From contig QZKP01000068.1 of NCBI GenBank assembly GCA_003605055.1, positions 1 to 53,685 of the forward strand: a DNA stretch of 53,685 nt. The letters are read 5' to 3'. The number at the start of each line of letters is the position of its first letter. Positions within the stretch are counted from its first letter, which is position 1. This stretch comes from Desulfarculus sp. (GTDB lineage: Bacteria > Desulfobacterota > Desulfarculia > Desulfarculales > Desulfarculaceae). The notes under the pieces were generated by a model. The model saw nothing but the letters and a program-made list of their open reading frames with translations. It had not been told where the DNA came from and made no database searches. The position numbers were made by a program, and so were the translations under genes. Positions 24,142-32,756 of this stretch are shown here, one piece after another.

Positions 24142-25962
24142 ATGCCCCAAACCCAAGTAGCAACCATATTCAAACCGCGCCTGGATCCCCTCAGGCCCCT
24201 GCCGGCCCGTCTGACCGGCTGGCTGGAGTCGGCGCTCAGCCGGGCCTCTTCCCTGGCCCGGCTGGATGGCATCTACCAGCGGGTCCACGGCACCAGCGGG
24301 CAAGTGGCCTTCCTGGACCGGGTGCTGGCCGAACTGGGCGTAAGCCACCAGGCCTCGCCCCAGGAGTTGGCGCGCATCCCCAGCCAGGGTCCGCTGATGG
24401 TGGTGGCCAACCACCCCTACGGCGCCCTGGAGGGCATCGTGCTGGCCCGCCTGCTGTTGGGCCTGCGCCCGGACGTCAAAATCATGGCTAACTACCTGCT
24501 GGAGCGCATACCGGAGCTGAACGACCTGTTTATTTTCGTGGATCCCTTTGACGCGGCCCGTTCCCTGGAAAACAACCTGCGGCCCCTGCGCGAGGCCATC
24601 CGTTGGCTGGAAGGCGGCGGCCTGCTGGCGGTGTTCCCGGCCGGCGAGGTGGCCCACGCCACCTGGAGCGACCGGCGGGTGCAGGACCCGGCCTGGAGCC
24701 CCATGGCCGCGGGCATCGCCCGGCGGACCAGGGCGGAGGTGCTGCCCATTTTCTTCGCCGGCCACAACGGCCCCCTGTTCCAGGCCGCCGGCATGATCCA
24801 CCCCCGCCTGCGCACCGCCCTCTTGGCCCGGGAGCTGGTCAACAAAAAGGGGTGCTGCCTGGGCCTGAAGATCGGCCACCCCATCACCTACAAGCGCCTG
24901 GCCGCCCGCCGCAACGCCCAGGAGGCCACGGCTTATCTGCGCCGCCGCACCTATCTGTTGGGCCAGGCCCCGGCCGCGCAGGAGCCGCCGCCGGCCCAGG
25001 ACGCCGGCGCCCTGCGGGCGCTGCCAAACCATGTTCGGGCCGCAGCCGCCGAGGTGCGCGCCCTGCCCCCGGAGCAGGCCCTGCTCACCAGCGGGGATTT
25101 CACGGTGCTCTACGCCCGGCGGCAGCAGATTCCCCACCTCATGGACGAGATCGGCCGGGTGCGCGAGATATGCTTCCGCCGGGTAGGCGAGGGCACCGGC
25201 CTGCAGCGGGACATAGACCGCTTCGACGACTACTACCTGCACCTGTTTTTATGGAACCAGGCCGAGGAGGAGCTGGCCGGGGGCTATCGCCTGGGCCAGG
25301 TGGACCGCATCCTGCAAGAGCGGGGCTCCAGCGGGCTCTACACCAGCACCCTGTTCCTTTACCAGCCCCAGTTCCTGCGGCGGGTAAACCCGTCCCTGGA
25401 GCTGGGCCGCTCCTTCGTGGACCCCAAGTACCAGCGCTCCTACTCGGGCCTGATGCTCCTGTGGAAGGGCATCGGCCGCTTCATAGCCCTCCACCCCCGC
25501 TACCGCTATCTGTTCGGCCCGGTGAGCCTGAGCAACGCCTACAGCCCCCTTTCCCGCCGGCTCATCCAGCGTTTCCTGGATGACTACTTCGCCTCGCCCC
25601 TGTCGCAACTGGTCCAGCCGCGCCGGCCGCCCCGCTATCAGCGCCGGCCGGCCCTGGATTGCAAGGAGCTGCTGCACGGCGTCACCGACATCGAGGAGCT
25701 GTCAGAGGTGGTCAGCGACCTGGAGAGCAGCGGCTGGGGCGTGCCCATCCTGTTCAAGCAGTACCTGAAGCTGGCCGCCCGGGCCGTGGCCTGGAACCTG
25801 GACCCGGACTTCGGCCAGGCCCTGGACTGCCTGATGGTGGTGGACCTGATGGAGACCGACGCCAAGATCGTGCGCCGCTACATCGGCAACGAGGAGGCGG
25901 ACGCCTACCGCCGCCTGCACCTGGGCGCCGCCACCCCGGAAGAGCTGCCCCGCTGCGCCTGA
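24142..25962 (+). CDS. Bifunctional lipid acyltransferase (PlsC-like plus GNAT/OlsB-like domains)
   Basis: A 606-aa protein; the start at 24142 has AGGAG upstream. The N-terminal domain (about residues 25-270) is a lysophospholipid acyltransferase fold with NHPYGALEG at 90-98, FVDPFD near 130 and VFPAGEVAH near 165. The C-terminal domain (about 300-520) resembles OlsB-type N-acyltransferases (GDFTVLYARR, VREICFRRVGEG, LGRSFVDPKYQRSYSGLMLLWKGI). This order is that of OlsF, which makes ornithine lipids by N- then O-acylation. I infer aminolipid synthesis; the amino acid acceptor is unknown. About 70 residues at the C-terminus are unassigned. Confidence 0.78.
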   Translation: MPQTQVATIFKPRLDPLRPLPARLTGWLESALSRASSLARLDGIYQRVHGTSGQVAFLDRVLAELGVSHQASPQELARIPSQGPLMVVANHPYGALEGIVLARLLLGLRPDVKIMANYLLERIPELNDLFIFVDPFDAARSLENNLRPLREAIRWLEGGGLLAVFPAGEVAHATWSDRRVQDPAWSPMAAGIARRTRAEVLPIFFAGHNGPLFQAAGMIHPRLRTALLARELVNKKGCCLGLKIGHPITYKRLAARRNAQEATAYLRRRTYLLGQAPAAQEPPPAQDAGALRALPNHVRAAAAEVRALPPEQALLTSGDFTVLYARRQQIPHLMDEIGRVREICFRRVGEGTGLQRDIDRFDDYYLHLFLWNQAEEELAGGYRLGQVDRILQERGSSGLYTSTLFLYQPQFLRRVNPSLELGRSFVDPKYQRSYSGLMLLWKGIGRFIALHPRYRYLFGPVSLSNAYSPLSRRLIQRFLDDYFASPLSQLVQPRRPPRYQRRPALDCKELLHGVTDIEELSEVVSDLESSGWGVPILFKQYLKLAARAVAWNLDPDFGQALDCLMVVDLMETDAKIVRRYIGNEEADAYRRLHLGAATPEELPRCA

Positions 25963-25969
25963 GGAGGGG

Positions 25970-26022
25970 GCCGCGGACCTTGGCCCGCCGGGCGGTTGAG
26001 GGGCCGTCCGCGGGCCGTTTCT
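25970..26022 (+). terminator. Possible terminator of the acyltransferase gene
   Basis: CCGCGGAC and GTCCGCGG form an inverted repeat with a long, itself pairable loop, followed by GCCGTTTCTTTT. A better terminator lies just downstream at 26047-26084. Confidence 0.4.
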
Positions 26023-26040
26023 TTTGCCTGCGTGGGGAAA

Positions 26041-26084
26041 AAAGATCGGGGTCAGCCGTTTCCGGTTAACCCCGTTTTGTTTTT
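26041..26084. terminator. Bidirectional intrinsic terminator
   Basis: The stem CGGGGTCAGCCG (26047-26058) pairs with CGGTTAACCCCG (26063-26074) with one mismatch. It is followed by TTTTGTTTTT on the plus strand and by ATCTTTTTT on the minus strand, so it can end both the acyltransferase transcript and the tRNA transcript. Confidence 0.75.
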
Positions 26085-26160
26085 GGTGGAGCTGATCGGG
26101 ATCGAACCGACGACCTCATGACTGCCAGTCATGCGCTCTCCCAAACTGAGCTACAGCCCC
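26084..26160 (-). tRNA. tRNA-Ala (anticodon GGC)
   Basis: The minus strand gives a complete cloverleaf: acceptor GGGGCTG with CAGCTCC, D stem GCTC/GAGC, anticodon stem CATGA/TCATG around loop CTGGCAG, and T-loop GTTCGAT. The anticodon is GGC. The third acceptor pair is G-U, the classic identity element of tRNA-Ala. CCA is encoded at 26084-26086. Confidence 0.93.
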
Positions 26161-26171
26161 GGGTGGGCTAG

Positions 26172-26200
26172 TTTTTATCAGACCCCGCCTGGGTTGTCAA
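26172..26200 (-). promoter_or_regulatory. Promoter of tRNA-Ala
   Basis: On the minus strand TTGACA (26195-26200) is separated by exactly 17 bases from TAAAAA (26172-26177), which lies 11 bases before the tRNA 5' end. A consensus -35 and standard spacing for sigma-70. Confidence 0.7.
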
Positions 26201-26305
26201 CGGCCCGCCCCACATGTTCTCCGCCAGGCCGCCGGCTTTTGTTGACCGCGGCTTTTGGCCGTGATACCAAAGGGCAACCTGTTGTGATCCGAGAGGAAAT
26301 TTTCC

Positions 26306-27967
26306 TTGGTCAAGCGGGCGTTCAACAAGGTGCAGATTGGCGACGCCCCCCTGTGGGACCTGCTGGAGGCCTCCCGGCCCCAGGGCAGCCTGGCGGAGCT
26401 CGCGCAGGCTTTGGAGTACCTGCACCTGAACGCCGGCCTGCTCATGCCCTACGGCCGGGACTACCCCCTGGTGGAGCCCCGGGAGCTGATCCCGCCCTTT
26501 GACGCCCCCCTGATCGAATACCGGCACCTGCCCGCCTTCTCCATGGTGGCCCTGGACCGCGGCCTCAGCTACCAGGACGAGGGCTTCCAGTACGACCAGA
26601 TGCTCTCCCAGGGCGCGGACCACAGCCGGGCCACCGCGGCCCTGAACCGCCAGAGCCTGCGCAACCGCATGCCCCGCAACCTGCTGCCCCGCCTGGAGCA
26701 GGCCCTGGGCCGGGGCGGGCCCACGCCGGTGCGGCGCTACGTGCGGCTGCTGCCCCTGTTGATGCAGATGGACCGGGGCCACGTGATCGCCCGGGACCCG
26801 GAGGGCGTCTTCTTCCTGGCCGGCGTCTTCGCCTCCTTCCCCTCGGACCTGGACGGGGAGATTAAGCGCTTCGGCCGGCAGATAGGCAAGTTCCAGCGGG
26901 GCGACAACCGGCTCTACGCCGAGAACCGCCAGTTCGTGTACAGTTTTTTGATGGAGCAGTTGGGCTTCCCCATCTGCGGCGAGCGCCACACCTCCGCCGC
27001 CCTGTTCGCCCGGCGCCTGCTGCGGCGGCGGGAGAGCTTCGTGGTCAAGGTGCTGGGCCACAGCGACCGGGCGGTGACCACCTTCACCAGCCCGGGGGCC
27101 GGCGGCGGCCTGCCCCGGGTGGAAAAGACGGCCCTGGTGGCGGCGGTGGGCTGCAGCCAGGAGGGGCGGCGGCGGCTGAGCGAGGGCGGCTTCTACGTGG
27201 ACCGGGAGCGGGGGGCGGTGCTGCTCAGGGTGCGCTACAACCAGCACGCCTACCACCCGGACAACGTGCTGGAGGACCGGGCCCTGTCCGTGGCCAGCCA
27301 GGTGGTGATCCATCCCCAGACGGGCCAGCGGCTCATGGGCCTGGACGTGCTGGGCCTGGGCCAGGACCGCATGCTCCTGCTCAACGACATCGTGCGCGGC
27401 GAGCACCGGGGCAGCATCATCTACCAGGGCCGCGAGCGGGTGCAGGGCACGGCCGACACCAGCCGCCGCCTGAAGTTCCTGGCCGCCTGGCTGGGCAAGC
27501 ACCGCCACATCCTGGCCGACTACTCGCCGGAGCACTTCGAGCGCTGCCTGAAGGTGGTCTCCTCCTATCTGCACGACCCCCGGCACCAGCCGGAGTTCCG
27601 GCGCAACCAGGCCCTGTACCAGCAGGTGCGGCGGGTGCTGGAGGGACTGCGCCTGGCCCACCGCCTGCGGCTGTTGGAGAAGCTGGTGGCCAACCGCTCC
27701 GATGCCTTTGGCCGGCAGTTCAAGCACGTGCAGATACTGATCATCCTGGTGCACGTGCTCAGCACCGAGGGGGACGACCTGGCCCAGCGGCACCCGCTGC
27801 AGTTGCGCAAGCTGCTGCGCATCTGCCAGCGGTACCTGGACAACCCCTACCTGCGCCGCCGCTACCTGAAAAGGCCGCCCAACAACACCATAGAGCGGGA
27901 GGTGCTGGGGCACTACCGCCTGCTGAGCCGGCTCATGGGGCGCTACCAGGCCCGGTCCGGGCGTTGA
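26306..27967 (+). CDS. Hypothetical protein, 553 aa
   Basis: I do not recognise this family. The start is TTG at 26306 with GAGAGG about ten bases upstream; no ATG fits. The protein is very rich in Arg and Leu, soluble, with no signal peptide or membrane segment. The middle (residues about 150-260) has mixed alpha/beta character with PEGVFFLAGVFASFP and LGHSDRAVTTFTSPGAGGG. The C-terminal 170 residues look mainly helical with many paired Leu/Arg (RLAHRLRLLEKL, LQLRKLLRICQRYL). Coding quality (strong third-position GC) matches neighbours. A TTGACC hexamer at 26242 could belong to its promoter. MoaA follows after 51 bases, probably as a separate unit. Confidence 0.75.
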   Translation: MVKRAFNKVQIGDAPLWDLLEASRPQGSLAELAQALEYLHLNAGLLMPYGRDYPLVEPRELIPPFDAPLIEYRHLPAFSMVALDRGLSYQDEGFQYDQMLSQGADHSRATAALNRQSLRNRMPRNLLPRLEQALGRGGPTPVRRYVRLLPLLMQMDRGHVIARDPEGVFFLAGVFASFPSDLDGEIKRFGRQIGKFQRGDNRLYAENRQFVYSFLMEQLGFPICGERHTSAALFARRLLRRRESFVVKVLGHSDRAVTTFTSPGAGGGLPRVEKTALVAAVGCSQEGRRRLSEGGFYVDRERGAVLLRVRYNQHAYHPDNVLEDRALSVASQVVIHPQTGQRLMGLDVLGLGQDRMLLLNDIVRGEHRGSIIYQGRERVQGTADTSRRLKFLAAWLGKHRHILADYSPEHFERCLKVVSSYLHDPRHQPEFRRNQALYQQVRRVLEGLRLAHRLRLLEKLVANRSDAFGRQFKHVQILIILVHVLSTEGDDLAQRHPLQLRKLLRICQRYLDNPYLRRRYLKRPPNNTIEREVLGHYRLLSRLMGRYQARSGR

Positions 27968-28018
27968 CGCCCGGCCGGCGGCGGAATAAACTTCAGAAAA
28001 ATCTATATCAGGAATGAC

Positions 28019-29065
28019 ATGACCCCTGTCCCTCCCAATGCCACCCTCTCCTTGCCCGGCCCCCAGTTGGTGGACGCCTTTGGCCGCCGCCTGCACTACC
28101 TGCGTCTTTCCATAACCGACCTGTGCAATCTGCGCTGCCTGTACTGCATGCCCAGCGAGGGCATCGCCAAGCTGGAGCAGTGGGAGGTGCTGAGTCTGGA
28201 GGAGTTGGCCCGGGTGGCCCGGGTGGCGGTGGGCCTGGGGGTGGACAAGATCCGCCTCACCGGCGGCGAGCCCCTGCTGCGGCGGGGCCTGGACAAGCTC
28301 CTGGCTGAGCTGGACGCCATCCGGCCGCGGCCGGACCTGCGCCTGACCACCAACGGCCTGCTCTTGGCCGAGAAGCTGCCCCTGTTGATCCGCTACGGCA
28401 TCTCCACGGTCAACGTGAGCCTGGACTCCCTGCGGCCCGAGCGTTACGCCCGGGTCACCGGCCTGGGCGCCCCGGACGGCGGCCGGGCCTTGGAGCGCGT
28501 ATGGCGGGGAGTGGAGGCGGCCCTGGCCAGCGGCGCCCTGACGGTCAAGCTCAACGTGGTGGCCTTGGGCGGCCTCAACGACGACGAGATAGGCGACTTC
28601 GCCCGCCTGACCCTGGAGCGCCCCCTGGCGGTGCGCTTCATCGAGTACATGCCCGTGGGCCGGCACACCCCCTTCCAGCCCCAGCGCTTCCTGCCCGCCG
28701 CGGAGGTGCTCAAGAGCCTGAAGCAGTTGGGTGAGCTGGAGACCCTGCCCCACCGGCCCGGCGACGGGCCGGCCCAGCGTTTCCGCCTGGCCGGGGCCCG
28801 GGGGGAGCTGGGGGTGATCAGCGCCCTGTCCAGCCACTTCTGCGCCCAGTGCAACCGCCTGCGCCTGTCAGCCGAGGGGCTGTTGGTGCCCTGCCTGTTC
28901 TCCGAGGCCGCCTTGGACCTGCGGCCCCTGCTGCGCGGCGGGGCCAGCGACCAGGAGCTGGCCCAAGCCCTGTTGCAGGCGGCCCAGGCCAAACCCCAGG
29001 GGCACCACCAGGGCCCGGCCAGCCTGCACGTGGCCGGCTGCCAGATGTCGCGGCTAGGCGGCTGA
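28019..29065 (+). CDS. moaA: GTP 3',8-cyclase MoaA
   Basis: A 348-aa radical SAM enzyme that catalyses the first step of molybdenum cofactor synthesis. The N-terminal 4Fe-4S motif is CNLRCLYC (near residue 37), followed by LTGGEPLLR near 80. The second cluster motif is CAQCNRLRLSAEGLLVPCLF near 280. The protein ends CQMSRLGG, keeping the C-terminal double glycine important in MoaA. No other mo- genes are adjacent, so the pathway is dispersed. Confidence 0.95.
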   Translation: MTPVPPNATLSLPGPQLVDAFGRRLHYLRLSITDLCNLRCLYCMPSEGIAKLEQWEVLSLEELARVARVAVGLGVDKIRLTGGEPLLRRGLDKLLAELDAIRPRPDLRLTTNGLLLAEKLPLLIRYGISTVNVSLDSLRPERYARVTGLGAPDGGRALERVWRGVEAALASGALTVKLNVVALGGLNDDEIGDFARLTLERPLAVRFIEYMPVGRHTPFQPQRFLPAAEVLKSLKQLGELETLPHRPGDGPAQRFRLAGARGELGVISALSSHFCAQCNRLRLSAEGLLVPCLFSEAALDLRPLLRGGASDQELAQALLQAAQAKPQGHHQGPASLHVAGCQMSRLGG

Positions 29066-29085
29066 AAAGCAATCGGAGGCGGGGC

Positions 29086-29481
29086 GTGGGCAGCGACATC
29101 TTCAGCAAGCTGGCCGAGGAGAAGATCAAGCAGGCCGCCGAGCGCGGCGAATTCGACGACCTGCCCGGCAAGGGCCAGCCCCTGGAGTTGGAGGACGACT
29201 CCCGGGTGCCCGAGGAGCTGCGTCTGGCCTACAAGGTGCTCAAGAACGCCGGCTACACCCCGCCCGAGCTGGACGTGAAGAACGAAATTATACGGGTGGA
29301 GGACCTGCTGGCCAGCGCCCCGGACGAAAAAACCCGCTATCAGGCCCTGAAGCGACTCAACTACCTGACCCTGAAGCTATCGGCCCTGCGGCCGCAGTCG
29401 GGCATATTCCAGGAGAACGGCTACGGCGACCGCGTGGTGGAGCGGCTGGCCCGGCCCCAGGGCGGCCCCAAGAAGGACTGA
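29086..29481 (+). CDS. DUF1992 (DnaJ-related) domain protein
   Basis: A 131-aa protein starting at GTG 29086, with CGGAGG seven bases upstream. It has the DUF1992 pattern: AEEKIKQAAERGEFDDLPGKGQPLELEDD (about residues 10-38), then RLAYKVLKNAGYTPPELDVKNEI. This domain occurs in YhdN-type proteins and in eukaryotic DnaJ homologue DNAJC28. Its role is unknown. It follows moaA by 20 bases, so may be co-transcribed. Confidence 0.85.
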   Translation: MGSDIFSKLAEEKIKQAAERGEFDDLPGKGQPLELEDDSRVPEELRLAYKVLKNAGYTPPELDVKNEIIRVEDLLASAPDEKTRYQALKRLNYLTLKLSALRPQSGIFQENGYGDRVVERLARPQGGPKKD

Positions 29482-29487
29482 ACAGCC

Positions 29488-30279
29488 TCAGTCCAGCGAC
29501 CCCAGGAAATCCAAGATCAATTGCAGCACCCGGCCCTCCGGGTCCTCCATCCACAGGTTGTGCGGGGCCCGGGGCAGCACCTCCAGCCGGGCCCCCAGCC
29601 GCCGGGCCAGGGCCTGCTCGCAGCCTACGGGGAAGAAGTAGTCCCGGCCGGCGGCAATGAGCAGCCGGGGCTGCTGGCCTGTCCCCGGCCGGGCCCGGGC
29701 CAGGCCCAGGGCCATCTCCAGGCAGGCCCGGGCCGGCTCGGGCACCAGGCGCGCCAAGAGGGCCGACACCTGCTCCTCCGGCGCCTGGTCCAGGAACAGG
29801 CGCCGGGCCATGGCCGCGTTGCGGATGGCCACCGGCCGCCCGATCATAGGCTTGGTCAGGTCCAGGGGAAAATTTACCAGCATCTTGAGGAAGCTGGTCA
29901 GGGGCAGGCCGCCGGCCGGCAGGGGCGCCAGCAGCACGCCGGGCAGGTCGGCCACCTCCCATATCTTCTGCACCTGCCAGCCGCCCAGGGAGTGCCCCAC
30001 CAGCACCGGGCCGGACAGGTTGCCGGCGGCCCGGGCCGCCAGCCGGGCATAGTCGTTGATGCTGGTGGCGCCGGGCAGCTCCCAGCGGTCCTGGCCGTGG
30101 CCGGGCTGCTCCAGCAGGCTCACGCCGTAGCCGGCCGCGGCCACCCCCTGGGCCAGCTCGTCCCAGCACCAGGCGCCGTGCCAGGCGCCGTGGATGAACA
30201 ACACCTCCCGCTTGGCCTCGGCCGGCAAAGGGCCCAGCCGGGTCACCCGCGGCTGCAAATGATCAAAGGGACGCGCCAT
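29488..30279 (-). CDS. Alpha/beta hydrolase
   Basis: A 263-aa alpha/beta-hydrolase-fold protein. HGAWHGAWCWDELAQ (oxyanion region) is near residue 30, the nucleophile elbow GHSLGGW near 97 (Ser about 99), and a catalytic His candidate in RAPHNLWMEDPEG near 240. It belongs to the group containing hydroxynitrile lyase-like and salicylate-esterase-like proteins. It follows rsmE with three bases between, in a prmA-rsmE-hydrolase unit. Substrate unknown. Confidence 0.8.
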   Translation of the reverse strand: MARPFDHLQPRVTRLGPLPAEAKREVLFIHGAWHGAWCWDELAQGVAAAGYGVSLLEQPGHGQDRWELPGATSINDYARLAARAAGNLSGPVLVGHSLGGWQVQKIWEVADLPGVLLAPLPAGGLPLTSFLKMLVNFPLDLTKPMIGRPVAIRNAAMARRLFLDQAPEEQVSALLARLVPEPARACLEMALGLARARPGTGQQPRLLIAAGRDYFFPVGCEQALARRLGARLEVLPRAPHNLWMEDPEGRVLQLILDFLGSLD

Positions 30280-30282
30280 GAC

Positions 30283-31011
30283 TCACCCCCTTGTAAAGCG
30301 CACCAGGGCCGCCAGGGCCAGGCTGGCGGTCTCCGCCCGCAGGATGGTCTGCCCCAAGCCGCAGGATACGAAGCCCTGCGCCGAGGCCGAGGCCGCCTCT
30401 GCGGGCGCGAAGCCGCCCTCCGGGCCGATCAGGGCCCAGACCTCCTCCACCGGGCCAGCCTCCTGCCAGGCCTGGGCGAAGCTCTGCTCCTGCTCCTGTT
30501 CGTAGAGCATCACCCCCCAGGCCCGCTCCGGCGCCAGGTCTATTACCTCCGCCAGCGGGGCGGGAGGAAAGAACTCCGGCGGCCGGGCCGCGCCGCACTG
30601 CTTCAGGGCCTGGCCGGCCAGGCGCTGCCAGCGCTCTTGCCGGGCCTCTGCCTCGGCCAGGCGGGGCACCGAGCGGGCGCAGAACGTGGGGCGCACCTGG
30701 TCCACGGCCAGCTCCGTGAGGCGGGCGGCCAACAGGTCCATGGCCGGGCCCTTGAGCAGCCCCGGGCAGAGCACCAGGCGCGGCCGGGGCGGGGCCACGC
30801 TCTCCACGGCCAGCACCCGGCAGAGCCCGCCCCGGCGGTCCAGGCGCTCCAGCCTGGCCCGCGCCCGGCGGCCGCTGCCGTCCAGGAGCACCACCTCCGC
30901 CCCCGGGGCCAGGCGCAGCACCTTGCGGGCATGGGCCGCCTCCTCGGCCGGCAGCTCCACCATCTCCTGTTCCAGGGACCGGGGCGGCACCAGGAAGCGG
31001 CGCAGGCTCAC
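30283..31011 (-). CDS. rsmE: 16S rRNA (uracil1498-N3)-methyltransferase RsmE
   Basis: A 242-aa SPOUT methyltransferase. N-terminal PUA-like part (HARKVLRLAPGAEVVLLDGSG), then the SAM-binding knot with LIGPEGGFAPAEA near residue 185 and GLGQTILRAETASLAALA near 220. It methylates U1498 in 16S rRNA. The start is GTG, overlapping the prmA stop (GTGA), so the two ribosome-modifying enzymes are translationally coupled, a common bacterial pairing. Confidence 0.92.
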   Translation of the reverse strand: MSLRRFLVPPRSLEQEMVELPAEEAAHARKVLRLAPGAEVVLLDGSGRRARARLERLDRRGGLCRVLAVESVAPPRPRLVLCPGLLKGPAMDLLAARLTELAVDQVRPTFCARSVPRLAEAEARQERWQRLAGQALKQCGAARPPEFFPPAPLAEVIDLAPERAWGVMLYEQEQEQSFAQAWQEAGPVEEVWALIGPEGGFAPAEAASASAQGFVSCGLGQTILRAETASLALAALVRFTRG

Positions 31012-31907
31012 GCGAGCACCAGGGCCGCCCAGCCGGCCAGGGAGTCCTGCTCCACCAGGCTCAGGCCCAGGCCGGCAAAGGCCTGGCGCACCGGTCCGAT
31101 CTGCTCCACCAAGAGCCCCGAGGCCACCAGCTCCCCGCCCGGGGCCAGGCGGGCGGCCAGGGGCCCGGCCAGTTCCATGAGGTCCTTGGCCGTGAGGTTG
31201 GCCAGCACCAGGGGGAAGCGCTCGCCGATCTGATCCAGCGGGGTCAGGTTGGCCTCCAGCCCCTGGCTCAGGCCGTTGAGCCGGGCGTTGGCCCGGGCGG
31301 CTTCCACGGCCTGGGGGTCTATGTCAATGGCCAGGGCGCTGGCCGCGCCCAGCCTCAGGGCGGCCAAGGCCAGGATGCCCGAGCCGCAGCCCACGTCCAG
31401 CACCCGGCCGGGCAAGTGGCCCTGGTCGGCCAGGCGCTCGATGCGCCTCAGCACCAACTGGGTGCTCTCATGCTGGCCGGTGCCAAAGGCCTGGCCCGGG
31501 TCTATGACGATCACCACCTGGCCCTCGGCCGGCGAGGCCGGCTCCCAGGGCGGGGCCACGATGATGCGCCGGGCCACCAGCCGGGGATGGAAGTGCTTCT
31601 TCCAGTTCAGGGACCAGTCCTCGGGCGGCAGCGCCCGAAAACTTACCGTGACCGCACCCGGCGGGGCCAGGGCGGCCAGCTCCCGGGCGTAGGCCTGCAC
31701 CTGGGCCTTCTGCTGGGCCAACTCCGGGCCGGCGGCCAGAAAGGCGCGCACCTGCTCCTGGCCGGCCTCCTCCGGGGCCGCGGAGAGCTGCACCCCCCGG
31801 CCGCTGAGCGCGGTCAGGTAGTCGGCGGCGGCCTCGGCCTGGGCCAGGGGCGCGCTGAGGAGCACCTCCAGCCAGGCGGGCGGCTTGATGTCCGGCGGCG
31901 GCTTCAT
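31008..31907 (-). CDS. prmA: Ribosomal protein L11 methyltransferase PrmA
   Basis: A 299-aa class I SAM methyltransferase. The N-terminal L11-binding domain is followed by IDPGQAFGTGQHESTQL near residue 130, the SAM motif VLDVGCGSGILALAALRLGA near 165, AIDIDPQAVEAARANARLNG near 190 and LVLANLTAKDLMELA near 225, all diagnostic. It methylates ribosomal protein L11. First gene of the minus-strand unit and divergent from larB. Confidence 0.93.
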   Translation of the reverse strand: MKPPPDIKPPAWLEVLLSAPLAQAEAAADYLTALSGRGVQLSAAPEEAGQEQVRAFLAAGPELAQQKAQVQAYARELAALAPPGAVTVSFRALPPEDWSLNWKKHFHPRLVARRIIVAPPWEPASPAEGQVVIVIDPGQAFGTGQHESTQLVLRRIERLADQGHLPGRVLDVGCGSGILALAALRLGAASALAIDIDPQAVEAARANARLNGLSQGLEANLTPLDQIGERFPLVLANLTAKDLMELAGPLAARLAPGGELVASGLLVEQIGPVRQAFAGLGLSLVEQDSLAGWAALVLA

Positions 31908-31998
31908 ATGGCCCTGCGTTGCAAGCCCCGGCGGGGCAGGCTAGAATACATCTTCAAATCACTATAAGTTAGCCCACGGCGAAAGGACAAGTCGCAAG

Positions 31999-32751
31999 GT
32001 GAACGCAGACAGATTGCTGGCCCTGTTGCAAGAGGTGGCCGGCGGCTCCCTGGAGCCTGGCCAGGCCCTGCAGCAGCTCAAACGCCTGCCCTACGAGGAC
32101 CTGGGCTTCGCCCGCGTGGACCACCACCGGGTGCTGCGCCGCGGCTTCCCGGAGGTTATATTCGGCCAGGGCAAGACCCCGGCCCAGATCGCGCCCATCG
32201 CCCGGGCCCTGCACCAGCAGGGGGCGGCGGTGCTGGTCACCCGGGTGGACCCGGCCAAGGCCGCCCAGGTGCACGAGCAGTTCCCGGAGCTTATCTACCA
32301 CCCCGAATGCGGCTGCCTGAGCCTGCCGGCCAATGCGCCGCCGCGGCCGGGCAAGGGGGTGGTGGTGGTCATCAGCGCCGGCACCAGCGACCAGCCCGTG
32401 GCCCAGGAGGCGGCCATCACCGCTGAATTGATGGGCTCGGCCGTGGAGACCATATACGACGTGGGGGTCAGCGGCCTGCACCGCCTGCTGGGCTCCCAGG
32501 AGATATTGCAGCAGGCCTCGGCCTTCGTGGTGGTGGCGGGCATGGAAGGCGCCCTGCCCAGCGTGGTGGCCGGCCTGGTGGACCGGCCGGTGGTGGCCGT
32601 GCCCACCAGCGTGGGCTACGGCACCTCCTTCGGCGGGCTGGCCGCGCTGCTGGGCATGCTCAACTCCTGCGCGCCGGGGCTGAGCGTGGTGAACATAGAC
32701 AACGGCTTCGGCGGCGGCTATCTGGCCGGCCTCATAGACCACCTGGAGTAG
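31999..32751 (+). CDS. larB: LarB, pyridinium-3,5-biscarboxylic acid mononucleotide synthase
   Basis: A 250-aa LarB, which carboxylates nicotinic acid adenine dinucleotide and hydrolyses it in the first step of the nickel-pincer cofactor route. The GTG start gives MNADRLLALLQEVAGG. The N-terminal part has LGFARVDHHRVLRRGFPEVIFGQGKT; the C-terminal PurE-like domain has ISAGTSDQPVAQEAAITAELMG near residue 130 and VGYGTSFGGLAALLGMLNSCAPG near 210. LarC and LarE are not nearby, so the rest of the pathway is elsewhere. Dtd follows after five bases. Confidence 0.92.
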   Translation: MNADRLLALLQEVAGGSLEPGQALQQLKRLPYEDLGFARVDHHRVLRRGFPEVIFGQGKTPAQIAPIARALHQQGAAVLVTRVDPAKAAQVHEQFPELIYHPECGCLSLPANAPPRPGKGVVVVISAGTSDQPVAQEAAITAELMGSAVETIYDVGVSGLHRLLGSQEILQQASAFVVVAGMEGALPSVVAGLVDRPVVAVPTSVGYGTSFGGLAALLGMLNSCAPGLSVVNIDNGFGGGYLAGLIDHLE

Positions 32752-32756
32752 CGGCC

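Noticed and set aside
26168..28837. An 889-codon open frame on the minus strand
   Set aside because: It lies antisense to the 553-aa gene and moaA, is rich in Gln, Gly and His, and has no domain. It is a by-product of high third-position GC in the real genes.
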